Counted from the first letter of the stretch, positions 46,019-56,439 are shown. The stretch is 64,000 nucleotides of DNA from Alteromonas sp. LOR (GCF_000753865.1 NZ_JQFW01000049.1:124001-188000); one strand, 5' to 3'. The notes: generated by a model not told the origin, from the sequence alone. Numbers and translations: made by a program.

Positions 46019-47944
46019 CTACTTTGATTGTTTGAGGTAGGTATAACCGTTTAGACATTTTTCGTAAAAGTCTGTCCAGCGTACGCCTTCTCTAGGCTTG
46101 AGTTTACCATCCCACACATGTTTATCGATTAAGCGTTTAACGTCAGATGCCATGGCTCGAGGGTTATACTGCATAACGTTAAGTACATCTTCTACCGATG
46201 AGCCTTTAACGACTTCCTCGATATAGAAATCTTCTGGATCGTCGTCATAGCTGTAAATATGTACTTCGTTTAAGCGACCAAATAGGTTGTGCATATCACC
46301 CATTACGTCTTGATAAGCCCCAGTTAAGAACAACCCTACATAGTACGGTTCGCCCTGTTTTAACGGGTGCATAGGCAACACGTCGGTAATTTCTCTGCCA
46401 ATAGTGAACTGGTCAATTTTGCCATCGCTGTCGCAGGTAATATCTACCAAAGAGCAGTTCACCGTTGGCTCCTCGTTCATGCGCGTTAATGGCACTACTG
46501 GCAACAACTGATCGATTGCCCATGTGTCGGCAGCCGACTGGAACACAGAGAAATTGCACAGGTACTGCGACGACAAGCTATAATCAAGCTCCTGCAGCTC
46601 TTCCGGTACGTATTCTTCGTTGCGATACCAGGTTTGCAGCCTGCCCATAATTTGCCAATACAGCGTTTCAATTTTGGCAAGTTCTTCAAGAGGAATGACG
46701 CGAAGCTTAAAAGCATCAAGAGCCTGCTCTTTGTACTGCGAGGCATCGTTATATACCTCATGCATGTTTTCTTGCTCATCGAAGGTGTCAGCGAGTTCTC
46801 TGATATTCTTTAAGAAAAAGTGCTCACCTTCTTTAGCTGACGTATCCATGGTGGCGGCATTGGATTTAATTTCGCCCACAATTTCAGTCACAACGCAGCT
46901 GTGGTGCGCCGTAATTGCGCGTCCGCTCTCACTCACTAAATGAGGATGAGGTACGCCCTCTAGGTCGCACATCTCTTTCATGCCGTACACTACGTCAGCA
47001 ACATATTCTTGCATGCTGTAGTTACGCGACGATTCGTTGGTTGAATTACTACCGTCGTAATCAATACCCAGGCCGCCGCCCACATCAACATAGTCTAACT
47101 CAAAGCCCATTTTATGAAGGTCGGCATAAATACGAGCGCCTTCAGTAACTGCTTCTTTCACCGCTCTGATATCGGTAAGCTGGCTACCAATATGAAAATG
47201 CAAAAGCTTAAGGCAGTGAGCCATGTCCTGCTCTTCTAAGTAGCGAGCAGCATTGATTATCTCGGTGATAGTAAGACCAAATTTCGCTCTTTCGCCGCCT
47301 GAGCTTTCCCACTTTCCGCGACCTTTTACCGTCATTTTCGAGCGAACGCCGATAATAGGATCGATATCTAATTCTTTTGCTACTTTTACCAGCAGCAATA
47401 GCTCGGTGTATTTCTCTACAACCACGACTACGCGGCGACCAAGCTTGCGCCCTAGTAGGGCTAAGCGCATGACTTCGTCGTCTTTGTAACCATTTAAAAT
47501 GGTGAGCGACTCTTCGTTTGTGTTCATGGCTAGCACAGTTAAAAGCTCGGCTTTCGACCCGGCTTCTAGCCCGTAGTTGTAAGGTTTGCCGGCATCGACA
47601 ATCTCTTCAACCACTTCGCGCATTTGGTTTACTTTTACTGGGTAAACGCCTTGATATTCGCCTTTGTACTCAGCTTCAGCAATCGATTTACGAAATGCCT
47701 TATTTAACCCTGCTACTTGCGAGCGCAAGATATCGTGAAAACGAACAACAACGGGGAACTGAACACCTTCTTTACGTATATCTTCAATAATTGAATTGAA
47801 GTCTATGCGTATACTCGGATTTTCGGGCACGGGCGTAATGTGAATGTTGCCATTTTCACCAACCTGAAAATAACCGCCACCCCATTGAGAGACGCCGTAG
47901 ACGCGCTCTGCTTCCTCGATACTCCAATTAGACAATATGGTCAC
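46019..47944 (-). CDS. speA: Biosynthetic arginine decarboxylase
   Basis: PLP-dependent fold-III enzyme converting arginine to agmatine for putrescine synthesis. 641 residues. PLP lysine is in GVYPVKVNQ, SKMTVKGRGKWESSGGERAKFG and HFHIGSQLTDI are further family motifs, and VDVGGGLGIDYDGS is the phosphate-binding Gly stretch. The start is GTG at 47944 or, nine bases on, TTG at 47935, which has the AAAAGGTGA Shine-Dalgarno at a better distance. No speB is in the window. Confidence 0.97.
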   Translation of the reverse strand: MTILSNWSIEEAERVYGVSQWGGGYFQVGENGNIHITPVPENPSIRIDFNSIIEDIRKEGVQFPVVVRFHDILRSQVAGLNKAFRKSIAEAEYKGEYQGVYPVKVNQMREVVEEIVDAGKPYNYGLEAGSKAELLTVLAMNTNEESLTILNGYKDDEVMRLALLGRKLGRRVVVVVEKYTELLLLVKVAKELDIDPIIGVRSKMTVKGRGKWESSGGERAKFGLTITEIINAARYLEEQDMAHCLKLLHFHIGSQLTDIRAVKEAVTEGARIYADLHKMGFELDYVDVGGGLGIDYDGSNSTNESSRNYSMQEYVADVVYGMKEMCDLEGVPHPHLVSESGRAITAHHSCVVTEIVGEIKSNAATMDTSAKEGEHFFLKNIRELADTFDEQENMHEVYNDASQYKEQALDAFKLRVIPLEELAKIETLYWQIMGRLQTWYRNEEYVPEELQELDYSLSSQYLCNFSVFQSAADTWAIDQLLPVVPLTRMNEEPTVNCSLVDITCDSDGKIDQFTIGREITDVLPMHPLKQGEPYYVGLFLTGAYQDVMGDMHNLFGRLNEVHIYSYDDDPEDFYIEEVVKGSSVEDVLNVMQYNPRAMASDVKRLIDKHVWDGKLKPREGVRWTDFYEKCLNGYTYLKQSK

Positions 47945-48060
47945 CTTTTAAAAAGTGCGTTAGGGTTTACCTAACTTATGCGTGCAAAAATGAGTCGCGT
48001 ATTATAGACAAAGCCATAAATGTTGCGACGTAAAATATCGATTGTTTCGACTAATTTAAT

Positions 48061-48498
48061 TTATCGCGGCTTTGCTGTATCTATCCATGATGCTACGTAT
48101 GTCATCACGCTTGGTTCAACTCTCTTGTCAGCGTCGTTTAAAAATGTGGTTACATCGTTAGTGCGACTAAAAGTAAAAGGCTGATTTTCGAGAAACTTCT
48201 CTGCAATGTGATTGGCATCAGTCGTATCATCTTCCAGCCACAATTCACTTAATTGATTTCTGCGATCGAGTTGAACAGGCTCTTTTATGCGCCTTGAGAT
48301 GTCGGTATTTGGAATAGACCATGAGCGCATATCAACAAATAAATGGAAGGGTTTGCCTCTTCTGCTTTGTAATGCATCTGACAGTTCACCCAAGTAACTA
48401 ATATTGGTTCCCATATCCCAATGCCCACGAAGCGTCACTAAAATACAGTTCTGAAATATTTCAATATCAAATGGACGATGAGACGGGTTGCCACTCAT
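48061..48498 (-). CDS. Conserved hypothetical protein, possibly STAS-like fold
   Basis: 145 residues, soluble, no signal peptide. The sequence FDIEIFQNCILVTLRGHWDM followed by KPFHLFVDMRSWSIPNTD suggests the beta-alpha pattern of a SpoIIAA/STAS-like domain. No catalytic motif is seen. It is alone between speA and pntB. I do not recognise the family with certainty. Confidence 0.6.
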   Translation of the reverse strand: MSGNPSHRPFDIEIFQNCILVTLRGHWDMGTNISYLGELSDALQSRRGKPFHLFVDMRSWSIPNTDISRRIKEPVQLDRRNQLSELWLEDDTTDANHIAEKFLENQPFTFSRTNDVTTFLNDADKRVEPSVMTYVASWIDTAKPR

Positions 48499-48649
48499 TA
48501 CAGGGTTAACACTCAGTAGTTAAAAAAAGGCTAATAATTCGATGTTAGAACGTATTGAAAGATTAAACAACCTTGTACTCGTTACATATTTTGTAGTTCT
48601 GGGCGATGCGATTAAGGCGGCTTCTTGGGTATGAGTTTTGACTATATGT

Positions 48650-48682
48650 TGGGCCCGGCGGATTGAGTTATTGCCGGGCCCA
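48650..48682. terminator. GC-rich hairpin behind pntB
   Basis: Arms TGGGCCCGGC (48650-48659) and GCCGGGCCCA (48673-48682) make a perfect 10-bp stem. No T-run follows on the minus strand. It lies 25 bases after the pntB stop and probably ends or stabilises the pnt transcript. Confidence 0.6.
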
Positions 48683-48706
48683 CTTTAGTCTTACCGATGA
48701 ACGTGA

Positions 48707-50095
48707 TTAATCGTCACCAAATTCACGGATAATACTGTTGATGGTTTCTTTCGCATCACCTAGCACCATTCGCGTATTTTCTTTAAAGAAAAGTGGGTTA
48801 TCCACCCCAGCAAAACCAGCATTGGCAGAACGCTTTAATACAAATACCGTTTTGGCGCGGTATGCCTCAATAACCGGCATGCCATAAATAGGGCTACCTT
48901 TCATTTCTTTTGCGGCTGGATTAACTACATCATTGGCACCAATAACAATCACCACGTCATAATTTTCCATGCGAGGGTTTACATCGTCCATTTCGTACAG
49001 CTGATCGTAAGGAACATCGGCTTCGGCTAACAGTACGTTCATGTGCCCAGGCATACGCCCTGCCACTGCATGAATACCGTAATCTACCGTACAGCCGTTA
49101 TCTTCCAGTAAAGACTGCAACTCTCGCACTGCGTGCTGTGCTTGCGCAACCGCCATGCCATACCCTGGCACAACGAGTACTGCTTGCGCTGCTTCTAACA
49201 CGTAAAATGCATCTTGTGCGGCCAGTACCTTAATCTCGCCTTCAATTTTTTCGCCTGCCTCAACAGGTGTAGAAAATCCAGATAGCAGTACGTTCATTAG
49301 TGAGCGGTTCATGGCCTTACACATTATATTCGTCAGGATAAGTCCTGACGCGCCAACCAACAGCCCAGTAACAATAAGAATGGTGTTGCCGGTGGCCAAA
49401 CCTGCAGCAGAGGCCGCTATGCCCGAGTAACTGTTAAGCAAGGCAATAACCACGGGCATATCAGCACCACCAATAGAAATGGTGGCCAATAAGCCAAAGC
49501 TAAGTGCAATTGCGATAGCGCAATACAGCCACACTGCGTTTGATGGTTCGGTAGTAAACAAATAGCCAACGGCTAACATGCCCACTAAATGAAGAATACT
49601 CAGCTCGCGAAGCCCGGTAAAAACAACCGCCTTTGAACTCATCTTCCCCGACAGTTTTCCCCACGCTACTACCGAGCCTGAAAAGGTAACGCCACCAACA
49701 AGTATGGTGAAAAATAGGGTTACAAAGGTAAACGCGCCGGCCGTTTCTAGCGCCGCTATGCCCATGCTCGATAACGTCGCCCAACCAAGTAGCAGCGATG
49801 CTGCGCCACCAAAACCATTAAACAACGACACCATCTCTGGCATTGAAGTCATTTCAACGGTTTTTGCCTTCCACGCACCGTAAGCGCCGCCAATAACAAA
49901 CCCTACCAATATATAGTGATAGCTGATGATCTGCTGATCGAGCAGAGTAACAACAACCGCTATAAACATACCAATAGCAGAAATAAAGTTACCTTTTTTC
50001 GCCGTATCTGGGTGACTCAACAACTTAAGACCAAGAATAAATAGTGCCGCAGCAACTACATACGCAAGGTTAATCGTGGTTACAATATCATTCAC
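48707..50095 (-). CDS. pntB: NAD(P) transhydrogenase subunit beta
   Basis: Membrane and NADP-binding subunit of the proton-translocating transhydrogenase that makes NADPH from NADH. 462 residues: about nine helices (domain II) and the C-terminal domain III with VPGYGMAVAQAQHAVREL and IVIGANDVVNPAA, the NADP-binding loop. It is last of a three-gene operon with pntAB and pntAA. Confidence 0.96.
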   Translation of the reverse strand: MNDIVTTINLAYVVAAALFILGLKLLSHPDTAKKGNFISAIGMFIAVVVTLLDQQIISYHYILVGFVIGGAYGAWKAKTVEMTSMPEMVSLFNGFGGAASLLLGWATLSSMGIAALETAGAFTFVTLFFTILVGGVTFSGSVVAWGKLSGKMSSKAVVFTGLRELSILHLVGMLAVGYLFTTEPSNAVWLYCAIAIALSFGLLATISIGGADMPVVIALLNSYSGIAASAAGLATGNTILIVTGLLVGASGLILTNIMCKAMNRSLMNVLLSGFSTPVEAGEKIEGEIKVLAAQDAFYVLEAAQAVLVVPGYGMAVAQAQHAVRELQSLLEDNGCTVDYGIHAVAGRMPGHMNVLLAEADVPYDQLYEMDDVNPRMENYDVVIVIGANDVVNPAAKEMKGSPIYGMPVIEAYRAKTVFVLKRSANAGFAGVDNPLFFKENTRMVLGDAKETINSIIREFGDD

Positions 50096-50106
50096 CTGCG
50101 TACTCC

Positions 50107-50388
50107 TTACTTCGTTTTCTTTTTGAACATATTTAGCATGCGGTCGGTGACCAAATAGCCCCCCACCACATTAATACTGGCCAGTGCCACCGCAATGGTA
50201 CCCAACACGGTAGTTAACAAACTGTTGTCACTACCCGATGCCACTAAGGCGCCAACTAAGGTAATACCTGAAATAGCATTTGAACCTGACATTAAGGGCG
50301 TATGAAGCGTAGCTGGCACTTTTCGGATGAGTTCAAAACCAAGAAACCCTGCCAATAACACGATAAAAAGTAAGTATATGATTTCCAC
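50107..50388 (-). CDS. pntAB: NAD(P) transhydrogenase subunit alpha, membrane part
   Basis: A 93-residue membrane subunit with three helices (AGFLGFELIRKVPATLHTPL, then SGITLVGALVASG). It equals the C-terminal part of the one-piece E. coli PntA, here a separate gene as in Rhodospirillum. It lies two bases after pntAA and 11 before pntB. Confidence 0.93.
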   Translation of the reverse strand: MEIIYLLFIVLLAGFLGFELIRKVPATLHTPLMSGSNAISGITLVGALVASGSDNSLLTTVLGTIAVALASINVVGGYLVTDRMLNMFKKKTK

Positions 50389-50390
50389 AA

Positions 50391-51548
50391 TTAAGCTCCT
50401 TTGTATGCATTAAGCAGCATGTCGTTAGTAACGCTTCCCTGATGCGCAATAACGCAGCCAGCAAGAATATCGTCGTCCAAATCAAGGTTAAACGTATTGG
50501 TTTCTGTGTCGAAGAACTCGTCCACAAGGTTATAAATATTATTGGCGTACATGTCGGTGGCAGCTCGCGCGACAAACTGACTCCAGTAGCCATCGCCAAT
50601 AACATTAACGCCATTCACCTCAACGGTTTCTCCGGCGACTGAGCCTTCAACATTACCGCCAGAGGTGGCCGCCATATCCACTACAACGCTGCCTGGCTTC
50701 ATTAGCGCTAAAGTGTCTTTTGAAATAAGCACAGGGGGCTTTCGGCCAAACAGTTGCGCCGTTGTAATCACAATATCTGAATCGGCAATAGCGTCGCGCT
50801 GGGCGTCTTGCTGCTTGGCTTTTTGTTCTTCGGTAAGTTCTTTGGCGTAACCGTCTTTAGTTTGCCCGGTTTCACCAATATCAATTTTAAGGAATTTTCC
50901 ACCAAGAGACTCAACCTGCTCTGCAACCACTTCGCGAGTGTCGTAGGCAAGTACATTAGCGCCAAGGCGTTTTGCAGTTGCAATAGCCTGCAGGCCTGCC
51001 ACGCCAGCGCCAATAATAAATACTTTGGCGGGTTTAATTGTGCCCGATGGCGTCATCATCATAGGTAAAATAGAAGGGAGCAAACTTGCAGCCTGCATCA
51101 CCATTACATAGCCCGCTAAACTCGCTTGAGAGCTTAACGCATCCATCTTTTGTGCACGGGAAGAACGCGGGATCATTTCAACTGAAATAGCAGTAAGCTG
51201 CTTGTCAGCAATCGACTCAACAAGCGGTTGTTGAAAGAAAGGGTCAAGATGGCCAACCACAATGGCCCCTTTTTTCATCAACGCTAGCTGTGCTTCGCTA
51301 GGCTTGTTTACGGCCACCACCATATCCGCAGATGATACTGACTCATTCACATCACTAATAACAGAAACACCCACACCCTCATATTCTTTATCAGAGTAGC
51401 CAGAAAGTAGTCCTGCTCCGGCCTCAAGGATAATAGAAGCCCCTTTCTTTATTAGCCGCTGCGCGCTAGATGGCGTTACAGCACACCGCTTTTCCACTTT
51501 ATTTAGCGAGTCTGGCGTTTTAGATTCATTTAAAACAACAACTTTCAT
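50391..51548 (-). CDS. pntAA: NAD(P) transhydrogenase subunit alpha, NAD-binding part
   Basis: Soluble NAD-binding domain I of the transhydrogenase. 385 residues from ATG 51548, which has an AAGGAGAAGCGT Shine-Dalgarno; a longer frame to 51617 lacks one. Motifs are GAGVAGLQAIATAKRLGA for NAD and the mobile loop PRSSRAQKMDALSSQASLAG. With pntAB and pntB it forms the split alpha1-alpha2-beta arrangement. Confidence 0.95.
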   Translation of the reverse strand: MKVVVLNESKTPDSLNKVEKRCAVTPSSAQRLIKKGASIILEAGAGLLSGYSDKEYEGVGVSVISDVNESVSSADMVVAVNKPSEAQLALMKKGAIVVGHLDPFFQQPLVESIADKQLTAISVEMIPRSSRAQKMDALSSQASLAGYVMVMQAASLLPSILPMMMTPSGTIKPAKVFIIGAGVAGLQAIATAKRLGANVLAYDTREVVAEQVESLGGKFLKIDIGETGQTKDGYAKELTEEQKAKQQDAQRDAIADSDIVITTAQLFGRKPPVLISKDTLALMKPGSVVVDMAATSGGNVEGSVAGETVEVNGVNVIGDGYWSQFVARAATDMYANNIYNLVDEFFDTETNTFNLDLDDDILAGCVIAHQGSVTNDMLLNAYKGA

Positions 51549-52160
51549 ACGCTTCTCCTTATTCTTAGGCACTTTGAGAATGACACTCTTTGTTCTCATT
51601 GAAACCATTTTATTCATTTATGCTGATTATTTTTTGACTAAATCAAACGCCCGTTTAAATTTTCATTGCGTGATAGCACGCGAAAAAAACTGTTCAGTTA
51701 TCACCCCATGCCTTAGTAAACATACGCCCTGACGATATTTATTACAAAAATTTTTAAGCTTAAATACATAACTATAATTTATATGAAATTCACTTATATT
51801 TGTTTTCATTTGTCAGAATTGTAATTAGTAAAAGGAGATTTAAAGTACGGAGGTTGTTTTTTGCACAGCCGTAAAGGTACAAAAAACGAACAAGATTTAG
51901 CAGTGCACCGAAAATTCCAACTCGTTTATTAGGTAAAAAAGCGAGCCATTCTTTTTTGCCATTTCTTTTTTCCCCACATCTTTTTTGCCAGAATGTGATC
52001 AGTTACGAGAATTGAAACGTTTACCCGTTACGCGCAAAAGTTCATAGGCTATTGGGCGGTTTACTAACTATAATATTCACAACAAATACACCATCATCAG
52101 AGCGCGCAGCCGAGATACTTTTTTTTAAAGAATGTACCGTGCGGCGTGGGGAGAAAAATA
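51549..52160. other. 612-base gene-free stretch
   Basis: No gene is supported. The only translation-like signal is ACGGAGG at 51847-51853 before a TTG at 51861 that opens a 23-codon basic frame ending 51932, which I do not call. The sequence is AT-rich, with T-runs (near 51950 and 51985). The pnt promoter must lie near 51560-51700. Confidence 0.45.
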
Positions 52161-52334
52161 GTGTTTGGGCTTTTTAAATCGAATCCGTCAAAGAAAATGC
52201 GCAAGGAATACGACCAGCTTCTAGAGCGAGCCATGCTTGCGCAAAGGAAGGGCGATATAAAAACGTATTCTATGCTCACTGCAGAATCTGAAGAGCTGTG
52301 GAAAAAAATAGAAGCAGCGGAAAAGCAGCAGTAA
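52161..52334 (+). CDS. DUF6435 family small protein
   Basis: 57 residues, VFGLFKSNPSKKMRKEYDQL at the start then a helical, charged remainder ending in AAEKQQ. It matches the small cytoplasmic DUF6435 family (FGLFK-x-x-P-x-KK). The start GTG at 52161 has GGGGAG seven bases upstream; an ATG at 52146 lies ahead of that site and would add five residues. Function unknown. Confidence 0.85.
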   Translation: MFGLFKSNPSKKMRKEYDQLLERAMLAQRKGDIKTYSMLTAESEELWKKIEAAEKQQ

Positions 52335-52447
52335 TCTTTCTACTCTGCGTTTGTGATGTGAATTCAGGGCTTCGTTTCGCATTGTAGTTTAGATAACCGT
52401 ATACTAGCGCCTTCGTTAAGACCACCTAAACAAGGGCGCTGAGTATC

Positions 52448-53161
52448 ATGGCATTTCGTTTCTTCATAACGATGTTATACGGCATCGTTTTTACATCATC
52501 GTTTTATCATAAAAGCGCGCAGGCCATCGAAGCCGGTCAATATTATTATTTCATTTCAGAAAAGTGTGCCCCCCGAGGCCCACAATCCCCAGAAGAAAGA
52601 GGCGCAGTGACTCCCGATCTCATGCTGTTTGAAGTAGTCCCAGCGGGTATTAGTGACTATTTTGTTCGTATGAATACAGATGCCCTTATTCACTACACCG
52701 AAATAGGGCAACGCTATTTATCGGATTTAGAAGAAGAGCAGGTTTACACGGCGGGAGAAGAGAGCAGCGAAGGAAAAAAAGTCATTCATCACGACTTTAT
52801 GCTACAGCGCGAAGCGATAGACTTAAAAACCCTTATTGCCACCCTCAATGGTTTTTCACAACAGCAGACTGAAAAAGGGTATTACTTTCGCACAATTCTG
52901 GCTCTGCCCAACGAAAACGCGCGTTTTAAAGCCGTCACGCGGGTGCGATTAACAGAAAGCGAAGCCGCTAATCGCATGTTGCTTACTGACTATTCCACCA
53001 GCTATTATCTTTTAGATAACGCTGGAAAAGCAGAGAGCACGCCATTTATTAGTGCAGACCACTACGCAGCCATGCGAGAGAACATACACGAATTTAATAG
53101 CCCCTATCATGCTTTTACAAAAGAGCGGGTATGCGGAGAAAAGTGGGAGTCGGGAATTTAA
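52448..53161 (+). CDS. Predicted exported protein, unknown
   Basis: 237 residues with an N-terminal hydrophobic segment (FFITMLYGIVFTSSFYH) and a polar rest containing two cysteines (SEKCAPRG, ERVCGEKW) that may form a disulfide. No family is recognised and no partner gene is near. It precedes the converging ppiC. Confidence 0.65.
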   Translation: MAFRFFITMLYGIVFTSSFYHKSAQAIEAGQYYYFISEKCAPRGPQSPEERGAVTPDLMLFEVVPAGISDYFVRMNTDALIHYTEIGQRYLSDLEEEQVYTAGEESSEGKKVIHHDFMLQREAIDLKTLIATLNGFSQQQTEKGYYFRTILALPNENARFKAVTRVRLTESEAANRMLLTDYSTSYYLLDNAGKAESTPFISADHYAAMRENIHEFNSPYHAFTKERVCGEKWESGI

Positions 53162-53181
53162 GGGCCTTAACGTAAGAAGTA

Positions 53182-53463
53182 TTAATTATTGCGATACAGG
53201 GTTTTGATAATATGGAAACCAAAGCGGGTTTTTACTGGCCCGTGCACTTTTAATACTTCTTTTTTAAACACAACATCATCGAACGCTTTTACCATTTGCC
53301 CGCGACGGAACTCCCCCAAATCGCCACCGCGTTTTCCCGATGGGCATGTTGAATGCTTTTTAGCCAGTGCGCCGAAATTTTTGCCTTTTTTCAGCTGCTC
53401 TAAAATAGAAAGGGCCTCTTTTTCGGTTTTTACCAGAATATGTACCGCTGCTGCTGTTGCCAT
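53182..53463 (-). CDS. ppiC: Parvulin-type peptidyl-prolyl isomerase C
   Basis: 93 residues, the full-length single-domain parvulin, beginning [14 protein letters not shown], with [18 protein letters not shown] and the ending [12 protein letters not shown]. These match E. coli PpiC almost motif by motif. A longer frame to 53559 would add 32 residues with no counterpart, so the ATG at 53463 is chosen. Cytoplasmic folding helper. Confidence 0.95.
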   Translation of the reverse strand: MATAAAVHILVKTEKEALSILEQLKKGKNFGALAKKHSTCPSGKRGGDLGEFRRGQMVKAFDDVVFKKEVLKVHGPVKTRFGFHIIKTLYRNN

Positions 53464-53635
53464 GACAATGCCCATTAGCGTTGAATATTTACGCCTCAGA
53501 GTATAACCCAGAGCAACGCTTAGCGTAAGCATACGAATAACCGCTAGGCAGTATTTCAATTTTGCTGAATAGGTTTACTTTTTAGCGCAAATTCCGCTAA
53601 CGTAGGTCGAGAACAAAATTTGGACAATAAAAATA

Positions 53636-55456
53636 ATGAAACGATTTTTTAAATGGATTGGCGTTGGCTTAGTAGCCATAATCGCTTTAGGCGGCAGCTT
53701 TGCTGCTCACGAATGGTATGCAGATAAACCTTTTTACTTTAACAACTTTCTTAACCGAGAAATGGTAAAAGTAGCGTTTGATAGCCCGGAAACACTTACT
53801 TCTTTGGGGTTTTTAGAGTCGGTAGGCATTAAGGGGCACAACGCTAAGCTAGATGATGCTAGCCCCGAAAAAAGTGAGGAGCTTTATAACAAGGCTCGTA
53901 ATATTAAAAGCGTCATCGAGAATTACGATGATGATGACTTAAGCAAAGATGAGTTACTTTCTAAGAAGATTACCCTTTACCTTCTTGATTACCTTCTCAC
54001 TAATGAGCCCTTTCAATATCACACCTACCCTGTAAACCAACTTTTTGGGGTGCAAAATGGGTACCCCAGCTTTATGCAGGGGCAGCATCAAATTAAAGAT
54101 GAGACCGACGTTGAGAACTATCTCAGCCGCTTAGAAGCAGTTGACGAAAAGTTTGCGCAGGTATTGGAAGGCCTGAAGCTACGTGAAGATAAAGGCATTA
54201 TTCCGCCTCGCTTTGTTATCGAACGCGTGCTTGATGAAATGAACGGGTTTATTTCATCACCGCTTAACGAGAACATTCTTTACAGCTCGCTAAAAGAAAA
54301 AATGGCAGATATAGAGTCACTGTCCCAAGAGCAGCAAGACGACTTTTTAGCCAAAGCGGAAGCGCGAATTAATGATGATGTAAATCGTGCTTATCAGCTA
54401 TTCATCGACTATTTCACAACACTTAAAACCAAAGCGGGCACAGATGACGGATACTGGCATTTGCCCGATGGCGATAAGGTATACGCCAACGCCCTTCGCT
54501 TTTTCACTACCACCGATATGACCGCAGACGAAATTCATAATATTGGCTTAAAAGAGGTAGCTAGAATTCAAGGTGAAATGCTGAAAATTCTTGCAGACGA
54601 AGGATACGACACCTCTCAAGGCTTCACTACTGCCATGGACGCATTAGCCTCTGATCCTTCTCACTATTATGAAGACAGTGATGCGGGCCGTGAGCAAATA
54701 CTGAAAGACTATCAAATTATTCTTGATGAAATTGAAGAAGATATGAGCGAGGTTTTTCGCATTCGTCCTAAGGCAGGCATGGAAGTAGTTCGTATTCCTG
54801 AGTTTAAAGAAAAAACCGCACCTGGCGCGTATTATCAGCAGCCAGCCATAGACGGGTCAAGACCGGGTCGCTTTTTCACAAACCTTTACGACATAAAGGC
54901 AACACCCAAATACAGCATGCGAACGCTGGCCTATCACGAAGGCATTCCAGGCCATCACTTTCAAATAGCGCTCGCAATGGAAATTGAGGGCATGCCCTTT
55001 ATTCGTAAAATGTCGCCATTCACTGCTTACACAGAAGGATGGGCGTTGTACTCAGAATATTTAGCGTGGGAAATGGGCTTTCAAGACAATCCATTGGATA
55101 ATCTTGGTCGACTTCAAGCGGAACTGTTCAGAGCGGTGCGCTTAGTGGTAGACACGGGCATTCACGATAAACGCTGGACACGAGAAGAGGCTATCGACTA
55201 CATGGTAAATAATACGGGCATGGCGCTGAGTGACGTTACCTCAGAAATTGAGCGTTACATCGTGATGCCAGGTCAGGCGACCTCGTACAAAGTTGGCATG
55301 CTTAAAATATTAGAACTGCGTGAAAAAGCGAAAAATGCCTTAGGCGATAAGTTCGACTTACGCGATTTTCACGATGTCGTGCTGAAAAACGGAGCTGTAC
55401 CTCTTTCTATTTTAGAGGAGTTAATTGACGAATATATTGAGGCAAAACGCACTTAA
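53636..55456 (+). CDS. DUF885 family metallopeptidase-like protein
   Basis: 606 residues with an N-terminal membrane anchor (WIGVGLVAIIALGGSFA) and one large domain. The DUF885 signature YHEGIPGHHFQ is present, an HExxxHH metal-binding motif, followed by YTEGWALYSEYL with the third ligand Glu. It should be a periplasmic peptidase. It stands alone and ends in a terminator. Confidence 0.9.
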   Translation: MKRFFKWIGVGLVAIIALGGSFAAHEWYADKPFYFNNFLNREMVKVAFDSPETLTSLGFLESVGIKGHNAKLDDASPEKSEELYNKARNIKSVIENYDDDDLSKDELLSKKITLYLLDYLLTNEPFQYHTYPVNQLFGVQNGYPSFMQGQHQIKDETDVENYLSRLEAVDEKFAQVLEGLKLREDKGIIPPRFVIERVLDEMNGFISSPLNENILYSSLKEKMADIESLSQEQQDDFLAKAEARINDDVNRAYQLFIDYFTTLKTKAGTDDGYWHLPDGDKVYANALRFFTTTDMTADEIHNIGLKEVARIQGEMLKILADEGYDTSQGFTTAMDALASDPSHYYEDSDAGREQILKDYQIILDEIEEDMSEVFRIRPKAGMEVVRIPEFKEKTAPGAYYQQPAIDGSRPGRFFTNLYDIKATPKYSMRTLAYHEGIPGHHFQIALAMEIEGMPFIRKMSPFTAYTEGWALYSEYLAWEMGFQDNPLDNLGRLQAELFRAVRLVVDTGIHDKRWTREEAIDYMVNNTGMALSDVTSEIERYIVMPGQATSYKVGMLKILELREKAKNALGDKFDLRDFHDVVLKNGAVPLSILEELIDEYIEAKRT

Positions 55457-55465
55457 AATTTACCC

Positions 55466-55512
55466 GACCCACAATATTTTCGATAAGTATTTTGTGGGTC
55501 AATTTTTTTTTG
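55466..55512 (+). terminator. Rho-independent terminator
   Basis: GACCCACAA (55466-55474) pairs with TTGTGGGTC (55492-55500), followed by AATTTTTTTTTT. Confidence 0.92.
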
Positions 55513-55620
55513 GATGTCTCTTTAAGATTTTAAAAAAATAAAGATATAAAAAATGTAAGTTTACATATCAAGAAGGGCAAGCGCGAAAACGTATGCCTGC
55601 GCGCACCCGAAACACCTGTA

Positions 55621-56433
55621 CTATCGTTTACCTAGCGCTTTTTTAAACCCCAACTCGGCTGATTTTCGCATCCATTCATTGCCTAGTTCTTTATTTTGCT
55701 CCTTACCTTTTCCCGTTAGATACATAACTGCCAAGGCATACATAGCCTCAGGATCTCCAATCCTGGCCGCTTCACTGAAATAGAACGAAGCTTTATTAAG
55801 ATCAGGCTCAACACCTTTTCCCATTTCGTATATCCAGCCCAATTGCGTAAACGCTTTTCCCTGTATTTTATTATCTCCTATTGATGTATTCGTTAATTGC
55901 AGCAGTGAAGAAATAGCTCTACTGTACTCCTCTTTTGCTATCAGTATCCTTGCTTTTGTTAGCGGACCAATCTCGTCGGAACTCATAGCAATCAATAGCT
56001 CGAGAGCATCGTTATCACCTTGCTCGGCAGCAACACCCAACCATTGAATAGATTCTTCTTTGCTGACGTACTCACGAGCAGTCATGTGCATCAGTCCCAT
56101 TTGGTAAGCTCCCGAAAAACTGCCTAATTCTGCTGCCTGTCTGTAGTAACTAACCGCCATGGCGAGATCATTATCCACACCTTTACCCAATTCATACAAA
56201 ATACCTAAATTGAAATAGGCTTCGGGCTTGCCTTCTCCCTCAATGTTTTCCCACATCAGCTTTGCCTTTGTGTAATGAGCCATTTTGAATTCCGCGTAAG
56301 CAAAGTATAATTTTATATTATCGGGGGCCCGCTTAAACTCGTCACTTAGAGATCCTGAACTAGCTTCCACTGAAAACCCGCTGCAAATAATCATTAATGC
56401 AATACACTTGTTAATCAATCTCATAACCAACAA
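55621..56433 (-). CDS. Sel1-repeat (TPR-like) exported protein
   Basis: 270 residues with a signal peptide (CIALMIICSGFSVEA) and at least four Sel1-like repeats: AYFNLGILYELGKGVDNDLA, then GAYQMGLMHMTA, FTQLGWIYEMGKGVEPDL and AMYALAVMYLTGKGKEQN. Such solenoids bind partner proteins. It begins six bases after the selO stop, same strand, so the two are probably co-transcribed; the link to SelO is not explained. Confidence 0.88.
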   Translation of the reverse strand: MLVMRLINKCIALMIICSGFSVEASSGSLSDEFKRAPDNIKLYFAYAEFKMAHYTKAKLMWENIEGEGKPEAYFNLGILYELGKGVDNDLAMAVSYYRQAAELGSFSGAYQMGLMHMTAREYVSKEESIQWLGVAAEQGDNDALELLIAMSSDEIGPLTKARILIAKEEYSRAISSLLQLTNTSIGDNKIQGKAFTQLGWIYEMGKGVEPDLNKASFYFSEAARIGDPEAMYALAVMYLTGKGKEQNKELGNEWMRKSAELGFKKALGKR

Positions 56434-56439
56434 CCTCTG

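Noticed and set aside
51861..51932. A 23-codon TTG frame after a good Shine-Dalgarno (ACGGAGG)
   Set aside because: Too short, with a non-ATG start and no recognised family or neighbouring function. Kept only as a note in the intergenic entry.
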